Source of the DNA: Amycolatopsis suaedae
GTDB taxonomy: Bacteria > Actinomycetota > Actinomycetes > Mycobacteriales > Pseudonocardiaceae
Length of the DNA stretch: 64,000 nt
NCBI RefSeq assembly: GCF_004214935.1
Contig: NZ_SFCC01000005.1
Coordinates: 248,001 to 312,000, forward strand
Reading direction: 5' to 3'
Shown here one piece after another: positions 1-8,018 of the stretch (position 1 is its first letter; each line of letters starts with the position of its first letter). The position numbers were made by a program, and so were the translations under genes. The notes under the pieces were generated by a model. It worked only from the letters and a program-made list of their open reading frames with translations. It was not told the origin of the DNA and did no database searches.

Positions 1-42
1 CACTTCATCCGGGGCATGGTGGACGGTTCGGTCAAGGGCTGA
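1..42 (+). CDS. 3' end of an unidentified gene
   Basis: The first 13 codons read HFIRGMVDGSVKG and end in TGA at 40-42. Only this C-terminal fragment is visible, so the family cannot be named. The next gene starts 19 bases downstream on the same strand, so the two may be cotranscribed. The frame is inferred from the clean stop and the following ribosome binding site. Confidence 0.4.
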   Translation, partial: HFIRGMVDGSVKG

Positions 43-61
43 ATTTCTGGGAGGCAGTGGG

Positions 62-2473
62 ATGCGCAAGCTGGTGGCCGGTTCGGCGGCACTGGTCCTG
101 ATGGCGGGCCTGGCACCGCCCGCCGTGGCCGAGCCCGCCCCGAAGGCGGACCTGGACGTGTTGTTCGTCGGCGCCCATCCCGACGACGAGGCGTCGACGC
201 TGTCCACCATCGGGCAGCTCGGGCTCAAGGCCGGGGTGGTGACCGTGACCCGCGGCGAGGGCGGCGGCAACGCCGTCGGCCCCGAGGAAGGGCCCGCGCT
301 CGGCCTCATCCGCGAGGCGGAGGAACGCAAGGCCGTCGGGCGCGCCGGGATCACCGACGTGTTCAACTTCGACAAGGCCGACTTCTACTACACGGTCAGC
401 TCCCCGCTCACCGAGCAGGCCTGGGGCCACCAGCGGACGCTGGAACAGCTGGTGCGGGTGATCCGGCAGACCCGGCCGGAGATCGTGCTGACCATGGATC
501 CGGCGCCCTCGCCGGGAAACCACGGCAACCACCAGTACGCCGCCAGGCTGGCGTTCGAGGCCTACACCGCGGCGGCCGACCCGGCGAAGTTCCGCGAGGC
601 GGGCAGGGCGTGGCCGGTGGCGAAGCTGTTCACCACCGGACTGGACGGCGAGCGCACCACCGGACCGGACTGCGTCGCGAACTTCACCCCCGCCGACCCG
701 GCCGACCGGGTGTGGGGTGTCTGGGCGGGCGCTACCGGGCCGGGCGGCAAGACGTGGGCGCAGATCGAGCGGGAGGCGCAGCGCGAGTACGCCAGCCAAG
801 GCTGGGCCGACCGGCCCGACGCGCCGACCGACCCGGCGAAGATCGCCTGCGACTACTTCACCCTGGCCGCGAGCCGGGTCCCGTACCGGGTCGAGAACCG
901 TGGTGCGGCGGGCATCCTGGACGGTGCCGTCCCGATGGGACCGACGCTGTCCGCGACCGCCGACCGCTACCGCGTGACCGCGGGCGAGCGGGTGACGATC
1001 GACGTGGACTCCTCGGCGCCAGGTGAGGTCACGCTGAGCGCGCCCGAGGGCTGGACCGTGGCCGGCCGCACGGTGACCGTCCCGGCGGACGCCAAGCCGG
1101 GTAAGGCCCGGATCCGGGCCACCGTCGGTTCGGACAGCACGGAGGCGCTCGTCGAGGTGGTGCCGCCGGTGGTGGCCACGCAGGAACAGCTGCCGCAGGT
1201 GGCGCAGTACGACGACTGGGCCCGCCAGGCGGGATTCCCGGACCGGGCGGGCGAAGTGCTGCCGGTGCTCACCGTGCCGTCGGGCGGGACCCGGGACATC
1301 GCCGTGACCGTGCGCAACGAGAGCCCGGTTCCGCAGCGGGGCACGGTGTCGCTGGAGCTGCCCGCCGGGTTCGCCGGCGGGCAGGCGCAGCCCTACCCGG
1401 AGCTGGCGCCGGGCGCCACGCACCGGGTGACGTTCCCGGTGCGCAACACCGACACCGGGCTCGCGCCCGGCAAGGACTACACCTACCGCCTGCACACCTC
1501 CCCCGGCGGCGCCACCACCGCGGCGCTGGAGATCGTGCCCGCCACGGCCATCCCCCGGGCCGCCTCCGCCCCCGCGGTCGACGGCGCCGCGGGCGAGGGC
1601 GAGTACCCCGGGGCGACGCTGGACGTCTCGGCCCGCTGGGAGGGCGACGACTGCGAGTCGGCCGCCGACTGCTCGGGTACCGCGACGCTGTCCTGGCACG
1701 ACGACACGCTGTACGCGCTCGTCGACGTCACCGACGACGTGGCGGGCACGAAGCTGGCCACCGCGGACTGCAAGCGGCACTGGCGCACCGACGCGGTGGA
1801 GCTGGCGATCGACCCGAGGGGCCGGTCGGAGAACACCTCCAGCACCTACAAGCTGGCCGTCCTGCCCGCTACCGCCGACGGCGGTCCGTGTGCGTTCCGC
1901 GACGCCGACAACGCGCAGGGGCCCGCGCCCGGCGTGCGGGTGGCGGCGAAGGTCCGCGAGGGCGGTTACACCGTCGAGGCCGCCATCCCGATGGAGCAGC
2001 TGCCCGGCGCGGTCGACCCGGCGGCGCTGGGACTGAACGTGCTGGTCTACGACTCGGACACGCAGGACAAGACCGGTCAGACGCGCATCGGCTGGTCGAC
2101 CTGGGGCGGCGTGCAGGGTGACCCGTACCGCTGGGGCCGGGCCACCGTCGACGGCTACACCCCGCCGCCCGGCAGGCCGGTCGAGCCGCCCGCGCCGAAG
2201 CTGCCGCTCGAGGCCCTGGCGTCGGTGGACTCGCCGCAGTCGCTGGAGCAGTCCATCCGGCTCGGCCTGCCGCCGGGTGCGGCGCCCGCGGCGCGGTCGA
2301 TCCGCGTCCGGGACGGCTGGCTGTACGCGGCGGAGCGCGGCACGGCCTACGTGTTCGCGCCCAGCGGGCGGCACGTGCTCCAGGTGAAGCCCGGCCGGAC
2401 CAAGCTGCCGGCCGGACCGGTGCTCGTCGGCTTCGCCAACACCCGCGGCGGCACGGCGGCGGCGTCCGGATGA
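62..2473 (+). CDS. secreted PIG-L family deacetylase with C-terminal sugar-binding module
   Basis: The 803-residue product starts with a signal peptide (about residues 1-23). A PIG-L/LmbE zinc deacetylase domain follows, with the metal motif AHPDDE at 38-43 and a further His cluster (GNHGNHQYAAR) near residue 160. The family removes N-acetyl groups from GlcNAc-type sugars. After about residue 300 come Ig/NEW3-like beta domains, then from about residue 500 a CBM9-type carbohydrate-binding region (APAVDGAAGEGEYPGA... WHDDTLYALVDVTDD). This points to an extracellular enzyme acting on amino-sugar polymers or glycoconjugates; the substrate is inferred. A GGGAGG Shine-Dalgarno lies about 8 bases before the ATG. 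The stop overlaps the next start by 4 bases (ATGA), so the amidohydrolase is translationally coupled. Confidence 0.88.
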   Translation: MRKLVAGSAALVLMAGLAPPAVAEPAPKADLDVLFVGAHPDDEASTLSTIGQLGLKAGVVTVTRGEGGGNAVGPEEGPALGLIREAEERKAVGRAGITDVFNFDKADFYYTVSSPLTEQAWGHQRTLEQLVRVIRQTRPEIVLTMDPAPSPGNHGNHQYAARLAFEAYTAAADPAKFREAGRAWPVAKLFTTGLDGERTTGPDCVANFTPADPADRVWGVWAGATGPGGKTWAQIEREAQREYASQGWADRPDAPTDPAKIACDYFTLAASRVPYRVENRGAAGILDGAVPMGPTLSATADRYRVTAGERVTIDVDSSAPGEVTLSAPEGWTVAGRTVTVPADAKPGKARIRATVGSDSTEALVEVVPPVVATQEQLPQVAQYDDWARQAGFPDRAGEVLPVLTVPSGGTRDIAVTVRNESPVPQRGTVSLELPAGFAGGQAQPYPELAPGATHRVTFPVRNTDTGLAPGKDYTYRLHTSPGGATTAALEIVPATAIPRAASAPAVDGAAGEGEYPGATLDVSARWEGDDCESAADCSGTATLSWHDDTLYALVDVTDDVAGTKLATADCKRHWRTDAVELAIDPRGRSENTSSTYKLAVLPATADGGPCAFRDADNAQGPAPGVRVAAKVREGGYTVEAAIPMEQLPGAVDPAALGLNVLVYDSDTQDKTGQTRIGWSTWGGVQGDPYRWGRATVDGYTPPPGRPVEPPAPKLPLEALASVDSPQSLEQSIRLGLPPGAAPAARSIRVRDGWLYAAERGTAYVFAPSGRHVLQVKPGRTKLPAGPVLVGFANTRGGTAAASG

Positions 2474-3600
2474 CCGTGCTGCTCGACGGTGGCCGGGTCC
2501 TCGACCCGGACACCGGCGAGACCGCCCGGGCCGACGTCCTGCTCGACGGCGACCGCATCGCCGCGGTGGACACCGGCCTGGACGGTGACGAGCGGGTCGA
2601 CTGCACGGGCGGCCTGCTGGTGCCGGGCCTGATCGACTGCCACGTCCACGTCGCGTTCCCCCGGCCCGAGCCGCTGCCCCGCAGTGCGCGGATCCTGGAG
2701 GCGGTGCCGGTACTGCGCCGCCTGCTGGCGCGCGGCGTCACCACGGTGCGCGACGCGTGGGGCGCCGACGCCGGAGTCGCCCACGCCCTTCGGGAAGGCT
2801 GGATCGACGGGCCTGACCTGCTGATCAGCCTGCGGCAGCTGTCACCCACCGGCGGGCTGGGCGACTCCTGGTCGCCGGACACCGGACCGGTCGACCGGAT
2901 CGGCGACCCGGCACTGCCCGACCCGGTGTTCGACGGGCCGGACGCCGCTCGCGCCGCCGTGCGGCGGATGGTGCGGGCCGGTGCGGACTGGATCAAGGTC
3001 GGCGCGGGCGGCGGCATGCGGGACCTGCGGGCGGGCCGGGAGGTGCAGGCGACGCCCGCAGAACTGGGTGCACTCGTCGACGAGGCCGCCCGGTGCGGGC
3101 GGGACGTGCTGGCCCATGCCCACGGCGCCCGCGCGGCGGAGAACGCTGCCGTGGCTGGCGCACGCAGTGTCGAGCACGGCGTGTTCCTCGACGACACCGC
3201 GATCGCGGCACTGCGGGAGCACGGGACGTGGTACGTCCCCACCCTCGCGCCCATTGCCGGAATGGGTGACGACGACGCGATCGCGGCACACCGGGCGTCA
3301 CTGACCGCGGCTGTCGCGGCCGGTGTCCCGGTCGCCGCCGGGTCCGACCTGGCCACCCGCCCGCACGTCGACCTGCACACCGAACTGCGACTGCTGGCCG
3401 AGTGCCTCGGCGAGGCCGCGGCCTGGCGTGCCGCGACGACCGAGGCGGCTCGCCTGCTGCGGCTCGACCGGGGACACATCGCCCCAGGTCAGCGGGCCGA
3501 CGTCGTGTTACTGGACGGCACCGGCCTGGCCGTCGACGCGCTGGCCGACCGCATCCGGCAGGTCTGGCACCGGGGGCGGCCGGTCAGCCCACGGTCGTAG
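2470..3600 (+). CDS. amidohydrolase family metal-dependent hydrolase
   Basis: This 376-residue protein has the amidohydrolase layout: an N-terminal beta-sandwich segment, the metal-binding HxH (GLIDCHVHV, His58 and His60), a candidate bridging Lys in DWIKVGAGGG (about 177), later metal His in LAHAHG and VEHGVF, and the C-terminal Asp in AAGSDLATRPH. The layout resembles imidazolonepropionase/prolidase-like members that open cyclic amides or peptides. No signal peptide is seen, so it is cytoplasmic, unlike the secreted deacetylase it is coupled to. It might process a product imported after extracellular deacetylation; that link is inference from gene order only. The substrate is not predictable. 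Confidence 0.85.
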   Translation: MTVLLDGGRVLDPDTGETARADVLLDGDRIAAVDTGLDGDERVDCTGGLLVPGLIDCHVHVAFPRPEPLPRSARILEAVPVLRRLLARGVTTVRDAWGADAGVAHALREGWIDGPDLLISLRQLSPTGGLGDSWSPDTGPVDRIGDPALPDPVFDGPDAARAAVRRMVRAGADWIKVGAGGGMRDLRAGREVQATPAELGALVDEAARCGRDVLAHAHGARAAENAAVAGARSVEHGVFLDDTAIAALREHGTWYVPTLAPIAGMGDDDAIAAHRASLTAAVAAGVPVAAGSDLATRPHVDLHTELRLLAECLGEAAAWRAATTEAARLLRLDRGHIAPGQRADVVLLDGTGLAVDALADRIRQVWHRGRPVSPRS

Positions 3601-3712
3601 GACGACCTCGGCCGATGGGTCGATAATTACCAACCTTCTGGCCGTTCCGCTCACTCGTTCGAGCGACTAGCTTGCGCAGAGTAGTCACAGTGGATCAACA
3701 CTAGGAGCCGAC

Positions 3713-4495
3713 ATGCCCAGACTCCGCGCGGTCGCACTCGCCGTCGCCGCCGCCGTCCCGCTCGCCGCGGCGAGCGCGCTGCCGGCCGCCGCCACCGGCG
3801 CCCAGCCGTTCGTCATCGGCGGACGGGACGCCACGGAGAACTACTCGTTCATGGTGTCGATGCAGAGCGCGAACGGTTCGCACCGCTGCGGTGCCTCGCT
3901 GATCACCAGCGAGTGGGTGGTGACGGCCGCGCACTGCGTCGGCGGCACCAAGCCGGCCGACCTGCGTACCCGCATCGGCAGCACCGACCGGACCACCGGC
4001 GGTGAGCTGGTGGGCGTCAAGGAGATCGTCGTCCACCCGGACGCCGAACAGAGTATGGAGGGCAACGACGTCGCCCTGATGAAGCTCGAGAAGCCCGTGC
4101 AGGCCAAGCCGATCACGATCGCGCCGGAGTCCGGCGGGGCAGGCACCGCGACGCGGATTCTCGGCTGGGGCACCAGCTGCTTCGACCAGCAGTGCGGCAC
4201 GCTGCCGGTCAAGCTCCAGGAGCTGGACACGAAGATCGTCGCCGACAACCTGTGCGGCAACGGTTTCGTGGCGGGCAAGGAGCTGTGCACCGACAGCGAC
4301 ACGCCGAATGCCATGGGCTGCCACGGCGACTCGGGCGGTCCGCAGCTGCGGGGCCGTCCCGGCGAGTGGCAGCTGGTCGGCGCGACCAGCCGCGATGCCG
4401 ACCAGGACCCGTTGTGCGCCACCGGCAACGGCATCTGGTCCGACGTCACGGCCCACCGCGACTGGATCAAGCAGCACGTGCCTGACCTGCCCTGA
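3713..4495 (+). CDS. secreted trypsin-fold serine protease (S1 family)
   Basis: The 260-residue preproprotein has a signal peptide to about residue 28, then VIGG (34-37), the usual new N-terminus of a mature S1 protease. The catalytic triad is complete: His74 in TAAHC, Asp119 in GNDVAL and Ser207 in GDSGGP. Cysteines flank His74 and Ser207 as in actinobacterial trypsin-like enzymes. The position six before the serine, Asp189 in trypsin, is Met here (NAMGCHGDSGG), so Lys/Arg specificity is not expected. An AGGAG Shine-Dalgarno precedes the ATG. The gene ends convergent to the SRPBCC gene, with a strong inverted repeat between them. Secretion is predicted; the substrate is unknown. Confidence 0.93.
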   Translation: MPRLRAVALAVAAAVPLAAASALPAAATGAQPFVIGGRDATENYSFMVSMQSANGSHRCGASLITSEWVVTAAHCVGGTKPADLRTRIGSTDRTTGGELVGVKEIVVHPDAEQSMEGNDVALMKLEKPVQAKPITIAPESGGAGTATRILGWGTSCFDQQCGTLPVKLQELDTKIVADNLCGNGFVAGKELCTDSDTPNAMGCHGDSGGPQLRGRPGEWQLVGATSRDADQDPLCATGNGIWSDVTAHRDWIKQHVPDLP

Positions 4496-4507
4496 CCCGC
4501 GCAAGCT

Positions 4508-4556
4508 CGTGAAGGCCACCTTCATTACGTCTCACGTGCTGAAGGTGGCCTTCACG
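4508..4556. repeat. paired GTGAAGG/CCTTCAC hairpins between convergent genes
   Basis: CGTGAAGGCCACCTTCA (4508-4524) and its exact reverse complement (4540-4556) form a 17-bp stem around a 15-base loop. Each arm is itself a small hairpin, TGAAGG-CCA-CCTTCA. The element lies in the gap between the protease and SRPBCC genes, so it is a probable bidirectional terminator. Related units occur at 20401-20421, 20670-20685 and 57924-57946, so this is a dispersed repeat family. Confidence 0.8.
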
Positions 4557-4573
4557 TGCCTGGGACGTGACGG

Positions 4574-5203
4574 TCAGGCGCCGGTGTAGAACGCCGTCGT
4601 GCGGTCCGCGGCGGCGCGAGCCTCGGGCTCCGGGGTACCGGACGCGACGCTCGCCTCGTACCACGCCTCGCTGCTCAGCCTGGAGAACTCCTTGCCCTCG
4701 TCGGACTCCGACCACTCGCCGGCCGAGGCACGGTCCACCGGCTCGCCCGACGCCAGGTGCATCCCCAGGCCCATCAGGCCGAGGTCCCAGCCCACGCCGA
4801 CGGCGCCCGGCCCGAACTGGGTCCAGCGTTCGTCCTCCACGTGCGCGATGTGCTCCAGCCGGAACTCGGTCCGCTCGTCTCCCTCGGCGGTGAACCGCAC
4901 CTCGATCCAGCTCACCTCACCGCCGTACTCCCAGGTCGCGGTGAAGCCGTTCGGCTTGTCGCAGCCGGTCACCGTGCCACCGGCGTTGCCCTCGAACTGG
5001 TAACGCCCGCCCTCCACCAGGTCCCCGGTGACCGGCAGGAACCACCGCGGCAGCCGGTCGGCGCTGGTGCAGGCGTCCCACACGTCCTCCAGCGGCGCGT
5101 CGTAGGTCCGCCTGATGGTCACCACCCGGGCGGTGCCCGCCTCCAGCGTGCGGCTGCCGACCGTGCGGCTCACGGCGCTGATCTCATGCTTGACGTCGAT
5201 CAC
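4574..5203 (-). CDS. SRPBCC (AHSA1/START-like) domain protein
   Basis: This 209-residue protein has the helix-grip signature of the SRPBCC/AHSA1 family: RTYDAPLEDVWDACTSADRLPRWFLPV near residues 33-58 and EVRFTAEGDERTEFRLEHIAHV near 105-125. Such proteins bind a hydrophobic ligand in a deep cavity. They are very often encoded next to an ArsR regulator, as here. Its ATG overlaps the ArsR stop (ATGA, 5200-5203), so it is translated with the regulator from the promoter at 5573-5601. The ligand and physiological role are unknown. Confidence 0.88.
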   Translation of the reverse strand: MIDVKHEISAVSRTVGSRTLEAGTARVVTIRRTYDAPLEDVWDACTSADRLPRWFLPVTGDLVEGGRYQFEGNAGGTVTGCDKPNGFTATWEYGGEVSWIEVRFTAEGDERTEFRLEHIAHVEDERWTQFGPGAVGVGWDLGLMGLGMHLASGEPVDRASAGEWSESDEGKEFSRLSSEAWYEASVASGTPEPEARAAADRTTAFYTGA

Positions 5204-5565
5204 GGGGTTTCTCCTTCGGTGTTCTTCTCGGACTGCCGCAGCCGGCGCTCCCGCTTGCCCCTCGCCAGCTCCGTGGCCAGGGCGTCCAGATGCGGAGTCC
5301 AGAAACGACGAAAACGGTCGAGCCAGACGTCGACGTCGCGCAGCGGCTCGGAGTTGACGGCGTACAGGCGCCGGGTACCTTCCGGCCGGACGGTGGCGAA
5401 ACCGTTCTCCCGCAACACCTTCAGGTGCTGCGACACGGCCGGCTGGGTAATCCCGAACTCGTCGGAGATGACCGCGCAGACGGCGCCCGAGGTCATCTCG
5501 CCGTCAGCGAGAAGCTCGAGGATCCGGCGGCGCACCGGGTCCCCGAGCACGTCGAAAGCGTGCAC
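5200..5565 (-). CDS. ArsR-family transcriptional repressor
   Basis: The winged-helix domain reads FDVLGDPVRRRILELLADGEMTSG..., with recognition helix TQPAVSQHLKVLRENG, then RLYAVNSEPLRDVDVWLDRFRRFW, typical of the SdpR-like ArsR branch that partners SRPBCC proteins. No Cys metal-site cluster is visible, so it is probably not a metal sensor. I start it at GTG 5565 (VHAFDVLGD). The frame is open to 5604, but a good promoter lies within that stretch and would start transcription at or next to this GTG. The message would then be leaderless. It likely represses itself and the coupled SRPBCC gene through the palindrome at 5587-5598. The product is 121 residues from this start. Confidence 0.87.
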   Translation of the reverse strand: MHAFDVLGDPVRRRILELLADGEMTSGAVCAVISDEFGITQPAVSQHLKVLRENGFATVRPEGTRRLYAVNSEPLRDVDVWLDRFRRFWTPHLDALATELARGKRERRLRQSEKNTEGETP

Positions 5566-5572
5566 GCCGACC

Positions 5573-5601
5573 AATGTACAGTCGCAACTTATATAAGTCA
5601 A
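5573..5601 (-). promoter_or_regulatory. sigma70-type promoter of the ArsR-SRPBCC operon
   Basis: Read on the minus strand, TTGACT (5601-5596), a 17-base spacer and TACATT (5578-5573) make a near-consensus promoter. Transcription should begin about 7 bases beyond the -10 element, at the GTG codon at 5565, giving a leaderless mRNA. Confidence 0.7.
5587..5598. promoter_or_regulatory. palindromic operator candidate for the ArsR repressor
   Basis: ACTTATATAAGT is a perfect 12-bp palindrome that overlaps the end of the -35 element and the spacer. This is where an autorepressing ArsR protein would be expected to bind. Confidence 0.6.
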
Positions 5602-5643
5602 CACCGGTATTTAAGCCCGGTGTCCCCCGGGTAGCCGCCGCGC

Positions 5644-6468
5644 ATGACGGACACCGCACCCCTGCCCAGTGACGTCGACCAGCCGCGTACCGCCATCGTC
5701 ACCGGCTCCGACTCCGGCATCGGCACCGCCGTCGCGGTGGCGCTGGCCGGTGGCGGTCTCGACGTCGGCATCACCTACAACACCGACGCGGACGGCGCCC
5801 GTGCGACCGCCGACGAAGTCACCCGGCAGGGTTCGAAGGCGGTCGTCCGCAGGCTCGACCTGACCCGCCTGCCGGAGGCGGCCGGCGTCGTCGACGACCT
5901 GGCCGGCGAGCTGGGCGGCGTCGACGTCCTGGTCAACTGCGCCGGGACGGGCAGCTCGGAACTCGCGGTCGAGATGGACTTCGAGACCTGGCGCCGGGTG
6001 CTGGCGGTGGACCTCGACGGCGCGTTCCTCTGCGCGCAGCGGGCCGCCCGCAGGATGATCGCGGCAGGCCGTGGCGGCCGGATCGTCAACATCACCAGCG
6101 TGCACGAACACCTGCCCCGCGTCGGCGCGGCACCGTACTGCGCCGCCAAGGCGGGCCTCGGGGCCCTCACCGAGGTGCTGGCGCTGGAACTGGCCGAACA
6201 CGGCATCACGGTCAACTCGGTGGCACCGGGTGAGATCTCGACGCCGATGACGGGCCAGCCCGACGCGAACCCGGCCGAGCACAAACGGCCCGGCGTGCCG
6301 CTCGGCCGGCCCGGTCACGCCAAGGAGGTCGCCGCGGTGGTGGCCTTCCTCGCCACGCCGGCCGCCGCCTACGTCACCGGAGCGTCCTATGTGGTCGACG
6401 GCGGGATGTCGCTGATGGGGCCGCAGGCCAGTTCGGCACTGGACAACCACGACTGGCGCAGGCCCTAA
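5644..6468 (+). CDS. short-chain dehydrogenase/reductase (SDR)
   Basis: This classical SDR of 274 residues has the dinucleotide-binding motif TGSDSGIG (about 21-28), NCAG (about 98-101), and catalytic Ser, Tyr and Lys in NITSVHEHLP...PYCAAKAG. The C-terminal YVTGASYVVDGGMSL is typical of the glucose-1-dehydrogenase / 3-oxoacyl-ACP-reductase-like branch. NAD(P)H-dependent carbonyl reduction or alcohol oxidation is expected; the substrate is unknown. A CACCGG...CCGGTG inverted repeat (5602-5622) sits in the divergent gap with the ArsR gene. The stop overlaps the convergent metallophosphoesterase stop by 4 bases (6465-6468). Confidence 0.9.
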   Translation: MTDTAPLPSDVDQPRTAIVTGSDSGIGTAVAVALAGGGLDVGITYNTDADGARATADEVTRQGSKAVVRRLDLTRLPEAAGVVDDLAGELGGVDVLVNCAGTGSSELAVEMDFETWRRVLAVDLDGAFLCAQRAARRMIAAGRGGRIVNITSVHEHLPRVGAAPYCAAKAGLGALTEVLALELAEHGITVNSVAPGEISTPMTGQPDANPAEHKRPGVPLGRPGHAKEVAAVVAFLATPAAAYVTGASYVVDGGMSLMGPQASSALDNHDWRRP

Positions 6469-7184
6469 CCGGTTTCCGGCAGCACGTAGGTGGCGAACGC
6501 CGTCCGGATGATCGGCTGAGCCACGTTGCGCACCGGCACCCCGGCGGGCGTGTTGCCCTTCTCCGAGCCGAAGTGGGCGTGCCCGTGCACGGCGAGGTCC
6601 ACCCCCGCCTCGTCGATGACCTCACCGAACAGGTACGAGCCCAGGAACGGGTAGATCTGCTCCGGCTCGCCGGCCAGGGTTTCCGGGATCGGCGCGTAGT
6701 GCGTCATCGCCACCCGGACGTCGGCGTCGCCGACCTCCTTCAGCGCCCCGCGCAACCGGTCGGCCGACGCGGCCGTGTGACCGACGAAGTCCTTCATCTC
6801 CCGCTCGCCGAACTCGCTCGCGCAGGCCCCGGCGAATCCGCCGCCGAAGCCCTTGACCCCGGCCACCCCGAGCCGCCTGCCGCCGACGTCGACGGTGACC
6901 GCGTCGCCTTCCAGCACGCGGACGCCGTGGTCCTCGAGCAGCGCGGTGATCTCGTCCCCGGCGTCGCTGTGGTGGTCGTGGTTGCCCAGCACCGCGAGCA
7001 CCGGTACCGGCAGGCCGGTGAGTTCGCGCGCGACCACCCCGGCCTCGGCGAGGCTGCCGTGCCGGGTCAGGTCACCGGCTACCAGCAGGACGTCGGCGCA
7101 CTCCCCCAGTTCCTCGAACGCGGGCCGCAGCCTGCCGCCGGAGTCCTCCCCGAGGTGGATGTCGGCGATCGCCGCGATCCTCAT
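6465..7184 (-). CDS. calcineurin-like metallophosphoesterase
   Basis: The 239-residue protein carries the binuclear-metal motifs of the family in order: ADIHLG (D-x-H), VAGDLTRHG (GD), VLGNHDHH (GNHD) and VHGHAHFG (GHxH). I start it at ATG 7184, which overlaps the upstream stop (TGATG) and has a strong GAGGAGGTG Shine-Dalgarno. The 41 further in-frame upstream codons are Arg-rich and unlike the family. It is the last gene of a minus-strand operon behind a nucleotidyltransferase-BON fusion, so the two may make and break phosphodiester or nucleotide modifications. That pairing is an inference. Confidence 0.9.
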   Translation of the reverse strand: MRIAAIADIHLGEDSGGRLRPAFEELGECADVLLVAGDLTRHGSLAEAGVVARELTGLPVPVLAVLGNHDHHSDAGDEITALLEDHGVRVLEGDAVTVDVGGRRLGVAGVKGFGGGFAGACASEFGEREMKDFVGHTAASADRLRGALKEVGDADVRVAMTHYAPIPETLAGEPEQIYPFLGSYLFGEVIDEAGVDLAVHGHAHFGSEKGNTPAGVPVRNVAQPIIRTAFATYVLPETG

Positions 7185-7996
7185 CAGCGCACCTCCTCGG
7201 GCTCGCTGTGACCGCTGGGATCGAGAACGTGGATTTCGTTGTACACCGCCATTCCTCGTGCGTTGTCGGCCACGACGTCGGCGACGTCCTGCCTGCGCCG
7301 CGCGCATTCCACGTCACCTTCCAGCCGGATCGCCCCGCCGGAGACGTCCACCCGTACCCCCAGCTCGGCGGTCCGCGCGTCCTCGGCGAGCGCGCGGCGG
7401 ACGTGGGCGACCAGATACCCGTTGTCCCCGGCCGGTTCCTCAAGCGGTTCGCTGATCCCCAGCTCGGCGAACAGCCGCAGGGCGCAGCGTGCGTACGGCG
7501 AACCGGCGGTCTGCCGTGCCACGCCGGTCCAGTCGACCTGTTCCCGCAGCACCCGGGCGATGTGCAGCAGCGGCGACAGGTCGCAGCGGTGCGCGTCGAG
7601 CACCAGCAGCTTGTCGACCAGCAGGTCCGTGCCGCTGAGCACCGGGGCGACCGCCGCGCCGACCCGCAGCCGCTGGGCACGGTCCAGCATCTCGGTGGTG
7701 ACCGGGCGGCCGTTCGGCCGGAACACGAGGTCCACCAGTCGGTCGCCGTCGTACACCTTGGTCAGCCAGTCCTCCGGCGGTTCCACCGGCCGCATGCCGA
7801 CGGCCTTCAGCGCGGCGACCGCGGGGCCGATGTCGTGTTCGTCGAGGAACACGTCGACGTCGTGATCCGAGGCCGGGCCGCCGCGCGCGTAGACCGCGCA
7901 GCCGCCGCCGATCGCGAACCTGATTCCGGCCTCGGTCAGCGTGTTGACCACCGCGGTGAGCGTCCGCAGCAGGGCGTCCTCGTCCGGTGTCGTCAT
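7184..7996 (-). CDS. nucleotidyltransferase fused to a C-terminal BON domain
   Basis: The N-terminal half (start ATG 7996, 270 residues) has the polymerase-beta-type nucleotidyltransferase signature FAIGGGCAVYARGGPASDHD followed by VDVF, giving the GG and paired metal Asp residues, then an AbiEii-like helical region. The last about 65 residues (ALAEDARTAELGVRV...GGAIRLEGDVECARRRQDV...NEIHVLD) form a BON domain, a fold usually found in periplasmic or membrane-binding proteins. No signal peptide or TM segment is seen. It is coupled to the metallophosphoesterase by a TGATG overlap and lies 22 bases after the hydrolase gene. The acceptor (tRNA, protein or antibiotic) is unknown. Confidence 0.8.
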   Translation of the reverse strand: MTTPDEDALLRTLTAVVNTLTEAGIRFAIGGGCAVYARGGPASDHDVDVFLDEHDIGPAVAALKAVGMRPVEPPEDWLTKVYDGDRLVDLVFRPNGRPVTTEMLDRAQRLRVGAAVAPVLSGTDLLVDKLLVLDAHRCDLSPLLHIARVLREQVDWTGVARQTAGSPYARCALRLFAELGISEPLEEPAGDNGYLVAHVRRALAEDARTAELGVRVDVSGGAIRLEGDVECARRRQDVADVVADNARGMAVYNEIHVLDPSGHSEPEEVR

Positions 7997-8018
7997 GACG
8001 GCCGGATACCCGTGCCGG

